From: Berberis thunbergii
Taxonomy: Eukaryota > Streptophyta > Magnoliopsida > Ranunculales > Berberidaceae
Direction of reading: 5' to 3'
Assembly (NCBI GenBank): GCA_003290165.1
Contig: QNQO01000682.1
Span: 1-64,000, forward strand
DNA length: 64,000 nucleotides
Shown: positions 1-11,347 of the stretch, piece after piece
Position numbering within the stretch: position 1 is the first letter of the stretch
How the letters are laid out: each line of letters begins with the position of its first letter
Made by a program: the position numbers and the translations under genes
Notes under the pieces: model-generated
The model's database searches: none
The model's input: the letters and a program-made list of their open reading frames with translations, nothing else
What the model was told of the DNA's origin: nothing

Positions 1-598
1 GATTTTTTAATGAAAGTGGGATTGGGCCAGTGAGGAGGTTCTTACCCACATTTAATTGGACTAGGTTATGGAGACTCCCTAAAGTTGGCGGTATTTGTCC
101 TTTCAAATGGTTCCCACTCAAGGAGAGAGCTTTGAGTAAGGGCAACTGACCTAAAGTTGGAGGTATGGACCCTTGAAGAACGTTGTCTTCAAGGACAAGT
201 TGTGTGAGGTGAGTGAGGTTTGAGAAGCTCCCAGGAATGCTGCCTCCAATCTGTTTCATCCCACTTATCACAAGAACCTCCAAAAATTGAAGATTGGTAA
301 GAGAAGGGGACAGTGTGCCCTTCATGTACAGCTCACTCTCCATCGTAGAGGGTGCTTGCAGTTGCAAACCGATGACTCTCCCTGTCTCAGGGTTGCACTC
401 AATGCCCTCCCAATCACCTCCACAACAATCTCTACCCACCCATGAAGCAAGAACACCTGTGGTGTCTTTGATGATTTTGGATTTGAAGCTGAGCAAAGCA
501 GCTCTGTCTACATCTGGGCAAGATTGGGGTTTTGGAATTGGTTGGGCCAACACACCATAAATTGAGAAAATGAACAACACCCATCTTAGATTCTGCAT
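1..598 (-). CDS. Leucine-rich repeat protein, DRT100/PGIP-like, 5' part only
   Basis: The reading frame is open from the ATG at 598 to the window edge, about 199 codons, with the rest outside. A hydrophobic signal peptide covers about residues 1-19 and ends near LAQP. An LRR N-terminal cap follows (about 27-70), with SCPDVDRAALLSFKSKI and the cysteine pairs DCCGGDW and IECNPETGRV. About four plant-type LRRs then appear (for example GGSIPGSFSNLTHLTQL and GSIPPTLGQLPLLKALSL). This cap and repeat type is typical of secreted LRR proteins and LRR receptor-like proteins of the DRT100/PGIP group. Whether a transmembrane segment or kinase follows cannot be seen. The ATG is the first in frame, in a GAAAATGC context. 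No frame breaks are seen, and it is the only non-transposon gene in the window. Confidence 0.85.
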   Translation of the reverse strand, partial: MQNLRWVLFIFSIYGVLAQPIPKPQSCPDVDRAALLSFKSKIIKDTTGVLASWVGRDCCGGDWEGIECNPETGRVIGLQLQAPSTMESELYMKGTLSPSLTNLQFLEVLVISGMKQIGGSIPGSFSNLTHLTQLVLEDNVLQGSIPPTLGQLPLLKALSLSGNHLKGQIPPTLGSLHNLVQLNVGKNLLTGPIPLSLKN

Positions 599-766
599 TT
601 TCCACAAGTAGGTGGGGTTTAGAGATTCTTGGCAGAAACCAAAAATTTGCGGTATTTGAAATGAAAAGTGGCAACTTTGAGGGAAAAATATTTAAAATCT
701 GACAAGAAAAAGCTAAATTGGCAGACCAAATGGGGTATGTTCCTTCGCTTAGAGAGCTAAGTATGT

Positions 767-774
767 TATATAAT
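767..774 (-). promoter_or_regulatory. Candidate TATA box for the LRR gene
   Basis: The minus strand reads TTATATAA about 170 bp upstream of the LRR start codon, a normal distance for a plant core promoter plus short 5' UTR. This rests on position and motif only. Confidence 0.4.
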
Positions 775-1546
775 AATGTAAATGTTTTTAATATTATGTC
801 CTTCGTATGCAAAATCCTGTACCGCCAGGAGCTGTATTGCAAACAATCTCCTTGGATCACATTCACCACCAAGCACTAAACCCCACTTGGCAAAAGAGTA
901 AGAGCGGAAGAGAGATTGGTATACGCAGGTTGAAGTAGGGAATCACAAAGCTTGATTATAAGAATTTTAGTTCATTCTTTTCATCTGATAGGCATAAACT
1001 TATGACCGTTGGATAAATCACTCACGAGAACTGTAATTACCTTTTTGAACGTTGGAACGCGTCTGATTCAAAATTTCTACCCCACCTCACTTTACTTTTG
1101 GGAAGAGAGAAGAATAAGAAGATTTCAAGAGTAAAAAGTATACAAAAACGACTTTATTTGGTTATTATGAGAAGATTCGTGTACAACCAAAACTTTAATG
1201 TTATTTAGACTGAGAGTTCATCATTTGACCCCACCTTTATTATCCAGCCCAGCCCAGCCAGCCCAGATGATCTGAAATGTAGAGTTCAACATTTGATGTC
1301 AATCTACCAACACTTTAGTCTCATGGTTGTGATTAAATTACCAGCTGCCTAAATGTAATAAGTCAAAAAGAAAAATAGATAACTAATTAAGAGTTACATG
1401 GACAGTATGATTTGGTTGAGATAACATAATGAATGAATGGTCAAATATCGTTGTTTCATGATATTGTGGGCCAACAAGGCCCATTAGCCTCTGAAGTAGT
1501 TGGGGTGCCGGAACAATGAAATTACTCTAGAAACAACAATTCTAGG

Positions 1547-1816
1547 TAGCATTGGCGCATGCCATTTTTAAAATTTTACTCATTCTATAAATTATGTTTG
1601 CGGTTGTGTTTTAAAGAAAAGAGGAAAAATTATAAAAATGTCCAACTGACCTGGTTACCTTAGCAAAATTGCTCTAAAAATATTCAAATGATACTTCTTA
1701 TTTTTTCATTAGGTGTTATTAGTTTTTTTTTTTTTTTTTTTTTAAAGAAAACCTAATATCAGTTGCATTTTTTCTTTTCTTTTAACAGAATTCTGATAGC
1801 ATTGGCGCATGCCATT
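1547..1816. repeat. 20-bp direct duplication flanking about 230 bp
   Basis: TAGCATTGGCGCATGCCATT occurs at 1547-1566 and again, identically, at 1797-1816. The DNA between is AT-rich and has a T run near its right end. A perfect 20-bp repeat is longer than DNA-transposon or LTR duplications. It could be a LINE/SINE-type target duplication or a local duplication by repair. The interior matches no family I know. Confidence 0.5.
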
Positions 1817-1840
1817 ATTGGTTTGTTGTGTCCACCTAAT

Positions 1841-1867
1841 TTTATTTATTTATTTATTTATTTATTT
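1841..1867. repeat. (TTTA)n microsatellite
   Basis: About seven uninterrupted TTTA units, read directly. Confidence 0.9.
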
Positions 1868-2999
1868 GTACAATAGGATTTATTTAGATAATAAACATTT
1901 GGTGTTGTGCTAGATTTTACATAACCAACGTCCAAGTGAATCCTTAAACAGTCACATGTCAAGGCTATCCCAAGTAACCTACTAAAGTCCAACATTTAGC
2001 TATGGTTGGCCATTCTCATTTGTAAGCTAGTCACAAGCTAAACACATGGAATGATTGGAAAAACGTACAAATTGATGATAAGACAAGGGGATTCTATGGA
2101 CACTGATTTTGTTAATAATCTCAAATCACAATAAAAGACTGGGATTACAACAAGTATTTGAATAGTTGCAAGTGTGGTAGCTAAAGGTGATGAATGAAAT
2201 GTTGCAACACTCATTAGAACAGTTGGATGGATCAGTAACGCGATTTAGACAACACTCACATGCAAAGAAGCCAGAAAAAGATGGGATGGAAAGAGACCAT
2301 TTTAGTAGCTGTGAGTGAAGTAGTGAAATGCATGAGAGGATTTGGTGGGGGCCTCATAATATGTAATCAACGATCTTGAATTGTATTTTTTTTTCAATCT
2401 GTATGAGCTGTAGATGGAAAGAAAGGAGGCGCCATCACGGGTGAAAGTTGGGGGGAGTGGTTTTAGTGGAGTTTTGGTGTTTCTTTTCTTCCATTAGCGA
2501 GAGAGAGAGATGATGATGGTCATTTTGGTGTTTCATGAATCGCGTGTGCTTGCGTTAATTGCGGAACAAAAATCCACCATTCCTCCAACTTAATAGGGTT
2601 TTTGAAGTACCAACGTCAAGATTCCAGAGGATATTCAAGTGAAAAGCTTTATTATGGCAAACAAGATACGTTAGTTTTTTAATAAATAATAAAAAAATTA
2701 TTATGCCAAACAAGATACGTTTGTTTTTTGTCAACAAACAGAATCGGCTCGTAGCCAGGAAAATTTACATTTAGAGGATCCATTAGGGAAAACCAAATCC
2801 AATTAAAGATGGTGCTATTACTAGGGTTGGGCAAGTACGGGTAACTGGTCCAAAGTGTAAAAACCGAAAATCGGACCGAGTTGACCGGTTAACCGAGGTC
2901 CCGGTTAATCAAATTTCGGGCCGGTCTCGGTCCTAAGAGCAATATCCAAATTGGATACAATTGAGACACTGAGACAAACAACATCTAAAAAAAAAATCA

Positions 3000-3330
3000 G
3001 ATCTGATCAAGATCCGAGATCAGATCGATCTGATCATTGCAAAATGGGGAAGGGAGGGGATCTGATCATTGCAAAGTGTTGATGATCTGATTTGATCATT
3101 GCTTTCCAGAGTGTGGATGATCTGATCTGTGTTCCAGAGTGTGCATGATCTGATCTGATCATTGCTTTCCAGAGTGGGGAAGGGAGGGGAGAGGAAAAAG
3201 GCCTCCGCCTCCGCTGTGAGAAGATAAGAGGCGTCCGCGGCTTTGCTTCCGCTGTGAGAAGGGAGGGGAGAGGGAGGCGGCCTCAGATCGGCCTCCGCTG
3301 TGAGAAGAGAAGAGGCGTCCGCGGCTTTTA
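3000..3330. repeat. Degenerate tandem sub-repeats inside the hAT element
   Basis: Two motif blocks recur. GATCTGATCATTGC with a CCAGAGTG tail occurs several times between 3000 and 3180. CCTCCGCTGTGAGAAG followed by GAGGCGTCCGCGGCTTT recurs between 3205 and 3330. In the minus frame they give a repeated TAEA-containing peptide, which is an effect of the repeats. Confidence 0.75.
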
Positions 3331-3340
3331 GAGAATGAGA

Positions 3341-3382
3341 CTCTGGTTTCCTCGCTGGTTTCCTTGCCATTTAGAATTTATG
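3341..3382. mobile_element. Remnant end of a Mutator-type palindromic MITE
   Basis: CTGGTTTCC and TTGCCATTTAGAATT match the right arm of the palindromic MITEs at 13849-13999 and 38040-38240. The 42-bp piece is flanked by identical 10-bp repeats GAGAATGAGA (3331-3340 and 3383-3392), as expected if most of an inserted element was lost and its target duplication remained. It is short, so the family assignment is moderate. Confidence 0.5.
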
Positions 3383-3619
3383 GAGAATGAGATGAAGTTG
3401 AGGGGAGGGAGAATTAGTTAAGTGAAGGAGTCGGGCCGGGCCGAACGGGCTTCAGAAATGGAAACCAAGGCTCGGACCAGAAACTTCGGGTCGGGCCGGG
3501 CCGGGCTTTAACAACCGAATTTTTTTTAATTAATTAAAACCGATCCAAAAAGACCCGATCGGTCCAGTTGTCGGTTCGGTCCGGGTTTTCGGTCCTAAAT
3601 GCCCACCCCTAGCTATTAC

Positions 3620-3725
3620 TAATCCAATTTTTTTTCTTAATCCCACCCTCAAATGCCGCTGGCTGGGTTCGACCCTGTGACCTAGTAATACTATTCGCCA
3701 CTGTTTAACCATTGAGCCCTCACAA
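3620..3725 (-). mobile_element. Possible tRNA-derived SINE
   Basis: The minus strand reads GGCTCAATGGTTAAACAG, like a pol III A box. About 30 bp further on is GGGTCGAACCC, like a B box, and then an A-run (AAGAAAAAAAATTGG). That order and spacing is that of a tRNA-derived SINE head with a short tail. The 3' end adjoins the hAT insertion site. No target duplication was identified and no family is recognised. Confidence 0.35.
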
Positions 3726-4001
3726 CTTTGGCATTACGAATCCAAGTTAGTGTCAGGTCTAGGGGTGAAGCCCCCAACACTACACCACACACTACCATGC
3801 CTAGCCTACCGACATGTTGCCAAGTAATGACGCACTAACTTAAGTATCCATCGTTGCTGTTACTAATCAAACTTAATGTTGCATCTAGGGGTGAAGATAT
3901 TGAAGCCTCCAACACCACCACAGACTACTAGCCCACGGACACGTCACAAGCAATGAAATTGTCTCCAACTTAATTACCCATCGCCTTTGGGTGTGAGATT
4001 T

Positions 4002-4270
4002 TGATAGAATTTAAAAGAAAGATAATTGAAATAATATAATAATTCAAAATAACACCGATAAAATAAACAAAAATAAATAATAAATAAAATAATCTCTATT
4101 CCATCAAAAATAAAATTACAATGATCAACCTACGCTCATATTTTTAACTAACCTAGTTTCTAAAACAAACTCTAAACCTAGTAGGAAATAATGTCCTAAT
4201 AATTATAGAATTTTTAATATGTCTAAAATACAACTATTGCTAATAATACTAAAATATCCTAATTACATCA
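4002..4270 (-). repeat. 3' LTR of element H
   Basis: This stretch aligns with 5528-5771 plus 13199-13243 over its whole length. Shared blocks include ATTACAATGATCAACCTAC and CTAATAATACTAAATATCC-type sequence. Read on the minus strand it starts TGATGTAATTAGG and ends TTTTAAATTCTATCA. Confidence 0.75.
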
Positions 4271-5512
4271 ACCTCCCCGGGTTGAAGAAGCTCGTCCTCG
4301 AGCTTAAAGTCCAAGAAATTTGATATGAGCACAAACAACCAGTCACTGAACATAAGACGAAGTACAATCGAAGTAGTCCACCCCGAAACGACCATTATAC
4401 ATATTGGTTAAAACCCAACAAACCAAGATTACTAAACAAACCAAAAGATGCAAGAAACCTCATAAGACGCATGTGCATAAGCCCATGACACAAAAATGTT
4501 TCTGTATGGATCAACATAATCCTCCTCACTCACTGTGTTTGTTTCTATAGGAACATCCTCTATTTGCTCAAAAAATGAGAAAAAAGTCGCTCAAGTCAAA
4601 TGCAATACAAGTCAAAATTGAGTGCTTGTAACGGTGCCTTGAACTTCCTCAAACAGTGGGATGAACTCTAACAACCTATAAGGCTTAACATGCTCTTCAC
4701 ATGCTCAGACAAGGTCATCTGAATCCAATAGTGTCTGTAGCTCTGAAATGTTGGCGATAGCGATTTTGCACAGTTCTCGATACATGGCTGCAATTTCACA
4801 GGTCTTAGTCGAGTCTATCTCAACCTGCATCACAGTAGAAGAGGTAATGGGGTGTACATCACTACCAGCTGAGGTGGGTTGGAGTATACAACGAGTATGG
4901 GTCACTCATTTTTATTTTTTAATTTGGCTCAAGGGAGGGGTGCTCTCATAGGAATATAGGTGTGAATAATCAAGGTGGATCGGGGACTAACTAAAAAATA
5001 AGAGCTAGAGACTAAACTGAAATAACAGGATGGGGACCTTTTTTTAAAAATAGGTCTTTTTTACAACAAGATCTGTAACAACAAATCGAAAGAGGAAAAA
5101 AAAAATAGGGGGCTTACAATGTGGATTGAGGAGGGTTATGATGATGTTGGAGGCCTATAATTGACTCCAACATGCAATCGTTGGGGAAGGGGTTGAGCTC
5201 TGTAAGTGACAAGGACATGGGGGCAGGTGGGCTTGCGATCCAGTGGAGGTGATGCTTGATATGCAGGTTCGCGCTGGGTTTTGAGGGTCGCATGTGTCTG
5301 AGTGAGGTGGCTGGTGATGATGATGTGGACAATGGTGACGTCTATGGTGGTATCGATGTTGTTGAGTGGACTGAGATTGCGATGTCAGCGTGCAACGATG
5401 GTGGCTTCAATTGCTGGTGAGTTTTTTTTTTCTTCTCAACCTTTCTTCGAGTCTTTAATGTTCTTCTTTCTTCGAACTTATTTTTTTCAAATCGAACCAA
5501 CTAGAACCTTTC
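4271..5512 (-). other. Internal region of element H, non-coding
   Basis: On the minus strand the purine-rich tract CCCGGGGAGG lies just before the 3' LTR, preceded by CTCGAGGACGAGC, a motif often found at the pol-to-LTR junction of plant Ty3/gypsy elements. No gag, protease, RT or integrase motif was found. Short ORFs here (for example 4705-4905 and 5114-5332, minus) match nothing known to me. Confidence 0.6.
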
Positions 5513-5525
5513 GTCTCTGATATCA
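5513..5525 (-). other. Primer-binding site of element H (initiator tRNA-Met type)
   Basis: The minus strand reads TGATATCAGAGAC two bases after the LTR end. The usual plant initiator-Met primer site is TGGTATCAGAGC, so this is a slightly mutated copy. Confidence 0.65.
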
Positions 5526-5527
5526 GT

Positions 5528-5771
5528 TGATAGACTTTAAAATAACAATAATCAAAATAATCCGAATAAGAATTAAAATAACGGAATAATTCGAAATAAC
5601 AACAATAAAATAAACATAAATGATTAATAAATTAATTAATTTTAATTTTATCACAAACCAAATTACAATGATCAACCTACTCTCATATTTATAACTAACC
5701 TAAATTTTTGAAGAAAACCTAAACCTAATAGGAAACATTGTCCTAATAATAATAGAATTTTTAATATGCCT
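5528..5771 (-). repeat. 5' LTR of element H, first part
   Basis: This is the counterpart of 4002-4270. It breaks at 5771 where element A is inserted and resumes at 13199-13243. The duplicated TGCCT (5767-5771 and 13194-13198) marks the break. Confidence 0.75.
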
Positions 5772-6030
5772 TGATGCATCCAAATCCGATTTCCTAGAAA
5801 CTAGACCTGCAAAACAAGAGTTTGATTGCCAAAGATCATCTTTTTGGTGGCCCAAGGGACTCCGATGCTTAAGTCAGTAAATCTGCAGGAGAGAGCTTGA
5901 TTTAGATATAGTTCAATTAAACTTGCATACCTTTGTCGATTGTTCCCTTTACCTTATATAGTGGTCGTTATTAATTCTTTGTGTGACTTAAGCATGTGAG
6001 GCTTGACGAGGGGAGACATTCTTTGTAACA
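5772..6030 (-). repeat. 3' LTR of element A, truncated
   Basis: It aligns with the first 260 bp (plus-strand order) of the right LTR, including CTTATATAG(C/T)GGTCGTTATT and GACTTAAGCATGTGAGGCTTG. Homology then stops at TTTGTAACAG, and about 245 bp of LTR are missing. The deletion probably also removed the purine tract and the start of the antisense ORF. Confidence 0.8.
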
Positions 6031-6206
6031 GGGGTTATTAATTCTTTGGAAAAATCAATGTGATTACAAGGGTTGGACTAGATTTTGGTTTTGCGTTTCC
6101 GTTAGTTCTGGCTACATCAAGTTGCAGTGTCGACAGATTATGAGGTCATTTTGTGTGCCCAAGAAGTGAAAAAATCTATACTTGTCTGTTGGGGAACAAG
6201 TGATCT

Positions 6207-8164
6207 GTGATCATTTTTCAAGGCTTCATTGATTTGTTGTGGAGTCGTTCCTCGATATGGATGTTATCGAGCGTAGTGGCATGTACACTATTAATGAAGC
6301 GGAATGGGCGGTGCTTATTGAAGCTCGAGCCGCTGATATCACTGCTCGTTCTGGTCCCGTTGGTGTTAGTGATGCTAGTATTGATGGGTAAGTGAGCTCC
6401 TACAGAAGGGTTATGGATCTCAATACTCTTGTTAGCATTGGTGGTGCTGGTTCAGCCACTAGAATAAGGAAGCTTCCTAGGCCTGCTAGTTTGTTGAAGC
6501 AACTAGCGATAAGCCCTATTCGTGTTCCCAAGAAGAAGCGATTTGCTAGTTTTGTTCATGGGGCTACTCGGACTGCTCCTCATTTGAGGTCATCTGGAAA
6601 GGAAGATAGGGAAGTGGCTTAAGAAATAAATCAAGCTTTGGAAATGAGCAAAAAAGAGGTAACCCGCCCGTTGGACGAGCGTGAGAAGAGGCTCATCTCT
6701 ACTCACGGCATGGCTGATTTTGCCTAGTGGTATGATGATGACCCTCATGTCCTCAACAATAAGATGTTTCAGCTTGCTATGGAGCTGTTGAAGGATTTGA
6801 ATGCCACGAAGACCATAACTGACTTTGACTTCAATCCACTGTACGACGAAGAAGTCATTGAACATGGTCAGAGTTCTAAGTCTCTTCCTCCTCCTTCTCA
6901 TATTCATGTTGATGACACAACGGGGTTTCTTGTTTTCTCTCTTGTTTGTCCCACTTCTGCTACTATTGTTTGCCTCATTCGTGCCACTATTGCTTTGAAA
7001 AGACATGGCAACGGTTGTTTTTCTGTCATCTCTGTTGTTTTGACCGTTCTTCCGACTTCTAAAGGCGGGGCTTCACTACTCCTTGATCCTCAAGTCCTTC
7101 ATCGACAGATTGGTTGGAAGGTACCCAACTTTGACGACATCTGTATTAAGTCGAATGAAAAGTTCAATTGGTTCACAAAGATTGGCGTGCAGGATAGTCC
7201 ATGTAATCTTATCAACGAATGACATAGGCGGTTGATTGAAAGGACTCCAATGCCTGCACGAAAGCTTAGTAGTCATCTCGACCATGGTCTCAAGCAGATA
7301 ATGGAAGAGATGAATCACCTCACTTATGCTGGGGTAATGGGGTCGGACTATCAGGCTTCTCTGAAGAGCAACATGGCAGGACATGCATTGGTGTTTTCTC
7401 ATGTTCTACGACAGTTTGACGTGGTGAAAGCGTAGTGTGAGGAGCAAGAAAAGGCGAATGAGACCGCTCGAGCTTCCTTGAGGGAAGTGGAGGCTGCCTA
7501 AGACAAGTTCGTTGTTGAGCTTGAGATTTTGAAGACTGAGTTGAATAGAGTTCATGATTGATTGGCTGGACGTTGTGGAGAAAGAGTTGTTCATTGAGAA
7601 GACTGGTCATGATGAAGCGATGTGTTCTGCTATTGAGAAATCCATCAATCGTAAGGTTGCTGAGGAATGGGTGATGCAATTAATGTTGAGCTTGCTGATG
7701 CTAAGTTGTATGCTTCTACAAGGCTGACCACTGTTGAAGGAGAACTCGTTTCAACCAAGAGCGAGCTTGCAACAGTCAAGGATAAACTGAAGATTGCAGA
7801 AGCAGTGGATTGGAAAAGGGTCGTTGATGGGAGAATTGACCTTATTGATTTCATGGAGGCGGATAAGGGCTTCAATCTGACCATATATCATGGTCTAGCT
7901 GACCAGGTTTTTGAAGGCGCTGATGATGATGAGGAATGTGCTCTGGATCCGCCAAGTGTTCCAGTTGATAAAGAACAGTCGTCTCCTCCTCCGTTTGACC
8001 CTGCGCCATCATTTGTCATTGTTATTGAACAGAAAACTCCATCTCCTCCTATTGTTCATATTATTGTTTTCCCTCTTCCAAGCGTTCCTGGTATTGATGC
8101 TCTGGTTACTTCTACTTTCTCCTCTCCAACCATTGTATCTTCTTATCCTGCTGTAACCGAATAG
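6207..8164 (+). pseudogene. Antisense extra ORF of Tat element A, broken
   Basis: This runs opposite to gag-pol. Pieces in successive frames read NEAEWAVLIEARAADI, VSSYRRVMDLNTLVSIGGAG, LDHGLKQIMEEMNHLTYAGV, then an Asp/Glu-rich and Pro/Ser-rich C-terminal tail (7667-8161). The same blocks occur in order in element F (48069-55212). Proteins of this type appear in plant genomes as 'putative gypsy type transposon' / Transposase_28-like entries, and the function is unknown. The N-terminal domain seen in element B is missing here. Several in-frame stops (for example at 6620, 6727 and 7435) show it is not translated whole. Confidence 0.7.
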
Positions 8165-8469
8165 AGATATGAATGACAAATTCTTTTTTGTTGACACTCT
8201 TATCTTAGATTCGTTGACCTGACCAAAAGAGATATGAATGACAATCTATACGAGTGATAAATTCTGGTGTAAGTCCAAGCTTTTTAAATATACTTCATGG
8301 TTGATCAAACCAAAAGTTTTTTAGGTACATCTGACTTATATGTCCTGACTCTCCCCTTTTTTGTGTATACTTTTTCGTGCTCTGACGTTACTTTCGAGTC
8401 AGATGTTTGAGTAGGTTCTTAGTTTGACTTTAATGTCCCGACTGGAATAGATTTGAACACGAGGCTCTT

Positions 8470-10920
8470 CAAATGTTCGACATTCCACGGTCGTGGTAAT
8501 TGTTCTCTTTTTTAGTCTTCCAACCAGTATGTTCCTGGTCTGTTGATTTTTTCCACTTTGTAGTAGTTTGCCATCCATTGTTGGTAGGTTGTCACTTTTA
8601 TCGAGGCTCCTTCCAGGAAGTCACCCATCCTATAAACTATTCTCGCCCAAACACGCTTAGCTGCGGAGTTTTGATGTGATCCGGTGCATTAGTGATGGTA
8701 TGATCGAAAGAACTAATCCAATTTGTAACACTTCATTGTTGTCCTATGTTCGAAATTTTTCAATTTTCAATGTGGGCATGCCGATTTCGATTGATACCAT
8801 TGTTTCAGACCCATATGCAAGGACAAACATTGTTTTTCCGGTCGGAGTTCTCTTTGTCGTTCTCTAGGCCCAAATGACGCATGGCAATTCAAACACCCAC
8901 AATCCTTTTGATGCAATGAGCTTCTTTTTTATTGGTTCTAGGATTATTCTGTTAGTCACTTCTGCTTGTTCGTTTGATTGTGGGTAGGCAGGTGCTAAGA
9001 AGTGTTGTTTGATACTTAGGTTTTCGCACAACTTCTTAACTTCCTTACCTTTGAATTGCTTCCATTGTCAGTGACAATTATTATTGGGACCCTAAATCTG
9101 CAAATTATGTATTTTCAGATAAAGTTTTTGATTCGAGCTTTGCCGATCTTGGCAAATGGTTCTACTTCTACCCATTTGGTGATGTAATCCAATGTGTATC
9201 GGTCTGCTATATTTTGTAGCTTACGAGCCTCCATTTTATCTGTTGGAAGTATTCTACTTTGTATACACGTCAGAATTGGATTCATCCAATTGATCTGTTG
9301 TACGTGTTTCTTGCACTTGGTTTTCCAGTATTGAGTTCTCCTATAATGTGACGAGTGGATTATCAGTTTCTTCAGCTCGTTATGCCTCCTCGGCCCATTT
9401 GTCATCTTTATCATTTTTGGCTCTTGCACATCGTTGAATGGTTGCAGCTTGGAAGATTTTCATCAGCTCAATAGTCTTTTGGTGGTAGGCTTTCATTCGA
9501 GGATCCTTAACTTGAAATTTGTCATTCAATTGGTTAACCACAAATTTGAAGTCGATGAAGACATTGATTTCTCTCGCTCCCAAGTGTTTGGCCAACTGCA
9601 ATCGCTATCTCAGCTTTGTTGTTTGAGGCTTTGAAACTGAGTTTAATCGCCCTTTTCCAATATTACATTTTCTGAGTTGTACAGGATTACTCTTGCTCCT
9701 ATTCCCTTCTCGTTGGATGCTCCATCACATCGAGGATCCATTTGTGAACAGTTCATTTGTTGTTCGATTACTGTTTGGTCGTTGCTCGTTGATACTCGTA
9801 AATTCAGCAATGAAGTCATCTAATGCTTAAGCTTTTATCGCAATTTTGGGAGCATGGCTAATGTCAAACCGATCAAGCTTTATTGCCCACCTCACCTTTC
9901 TTCCGGATAGTTCTGGTTTGTCCAGCACTAACCGAAATGGCTGTTCGATCATTACTGTGATGGAATGCGCTTGGAAGTATGATCGTAGCTTTCATAAAGA
10001 TATGACCAGGGTGAGTACCAGTTTCTCAAGAGTCGGGTAGTTCACTTATGTGTCCGAAAATGTTTTTTTTTCTGACATACTAGATTGGTTTTGTATGTTC
10101 TTTTCCTCTCCTATGAGTATTGAGGTGTGGTATGTTCGGACACTGATAGGTATAAGTACAACATTTCTCCTGCGCTTGACTTCGACAATAGTTTAGTACT
10201 TTTCATGTACGGTTTTAGGCTTTTGGAAAGCTTTCTCACAGTCTTCCTCTCACTTGAATGATTTGTTTCCTTTCACAACTGTTATTCTACCTTTGAGGCT
10301 TTGTACGCCATTAATGTTAGTGGGTGACAGGATGTTGAGGAGTGTTTGTATCTGCTTTGGATCAATTTCAGTTCTGGGTTGACTTGAAGTCTATGATTGA
10401 TGACAAATGGATCAATGTTCACCATGTCTTTTACTGTTCAGGTGAATATGTCTCGGTTCTCTTTCAATAGTTGAATAAGTCTCTCAGCTAATTCTGGATG
10501 GATTTTGGTGCCAATCCAAACTGTTTTTCCTCCATCTTTACTATCCAGATGGATTGTGTTGTTTCTTCTTCAGGTTGTCCAATGTTTGGTTGATTTCTTG
10601 GACTGATTGGAATTGTATTATCTTCTTGGAGGTTGGAATCCATTTGATCGAGTTGCTGCAGCGGCTCCTCTAGTCGTAATGGTGTTTGGTATCTACTCAG
10701 GGTGTTCATGGCTGTGTAGTGGCATTCACGAACAGTTTGCTAGTCTCCTTCGATGATCTCAATGTCGTCATTAGTGTGATACTTTAGACATCGATCAATT
10801 GCTGATCATTGAGTACCAGTGTCTCTTCGCTGAATTACATCTTGCGGAACATCGTTAGATACAAGAGTTTGACCGTGCTACCCGTGTTGACTAGTACTTT
10901 TTTGATCACCCATCTATTTA
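8470..10920 (-). pseudogene. Tat element A pol remnant (PR, RT scraps, RNase H, integrase)
   Basis: Read right to left. The protease motif is VLVNTGSTVKLLY near 10905-10865 (Asp of the catalytic D-S/T-G changed to Asn). RT N-terminus is FVINHRLQVNPELK near 10440-10380. RT-RNase H connection and RNase H lie at about 10160-9400 (YPTLEKLVLTLVISLRKLRS, then INVFIDFKFVVNQLNDKF). The integrase core is ITKWVEVEPFAKIGKARIKN near 9190-9117 and FLAPAYPQSNEQAEVTNRII near 8990-8930. The usual C-terminal NRPGTYWLED and PRPWNVEHLK occur near 8560-8470. The RT catalytic core (FxDD) between 10380 and 10330 is deleted. Many stops and frameshifts. Confidence 0.8.
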
Positions 10921-11347
10921 GATTCTAGGTATTGAATCTTTGTCCGTAACTCTCGAATTGATCACTTCCGTGGTCAGTTAGATTGTTTTTTCTCCCCAGC
11001 TACGCCGTGTAAGACATATATAAGCTCTCTGGGTTGCTATTTTGACCCTGTGGTAATGTCTACCTTTTCTTTTCCTTTTGACTGATTGTTTGTCAGCCCG
11101 ATAAATTCTCCAAGTCGCTCTTTCTGGATCCAGTACTCAATTTTGTTTTTTAAATTGTAGCAGTTTTTTGTGTCGTGCCCGTGATCCTTGTGGAAAGAGA
11201 AATATTTTCTCTAATCTCGTCCATATTGGTTTCTTCTCACCATGAGTGGCCATTTGATATCCTCACATTTTATCATGGACTTTAGGATGCTTGCTCGACT
11301 TGTTTTCAAAGCCGTGTATGGTTTATATGTCTTTTTTACCATGTTTG

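Larger units (their letters stand above)
875..2821. other. AT-rich spacer without a gene
   Basis: No ORF or exon chain here resembles a protein. The stretch is AT-rich, with a T homopolymer near 1720-1743 and a GA-rich patch near 2490-2515. It probably contains the upstream region of the LRR gene. Two small repeats are listed separately. Confidence 0.6.
2822..3611. mobile_element. Non-autonomous hAT element, 790 bp
   Basis: The ends are near-perfect terminal inverted repeats: TAGGGTTGGGCA on the left and the complement of TAGGGGTGGGCA on the right (1 of 12 differs). The element is flanked by a perfect 8-bp target duplication GCTATTAC (2814-2821 and 3612-3619). An 8-bp duplication with TAGGG(G/T)TGGGCA ends identifies the hAT superfamily. 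GC-rich subterminal stretches with repeated CGGTCC, CCGGTT and GGGCCGG motifs near both ends resemble hAT transposase-binding arrays. No transposase is present, so it would need a helper. The interior carries sub-repeats and the end of an older MITE. The ORF-like frame at 3020-3370 (minus) is just these repeats. Confidence 0.9.

Noticed and set aside
3020..3370. 116-aa minus-strand ORF
   Set aside because: It is formed by sub-repeats inside the hAT element and has no protein features.
3660..3690. GGGTTCGACCC-like sequence as a tRNA gene
   Set aside because: No cloverleaf or acceptor stem can be built; only box-like motifs remain, so a SINE is the better reading.
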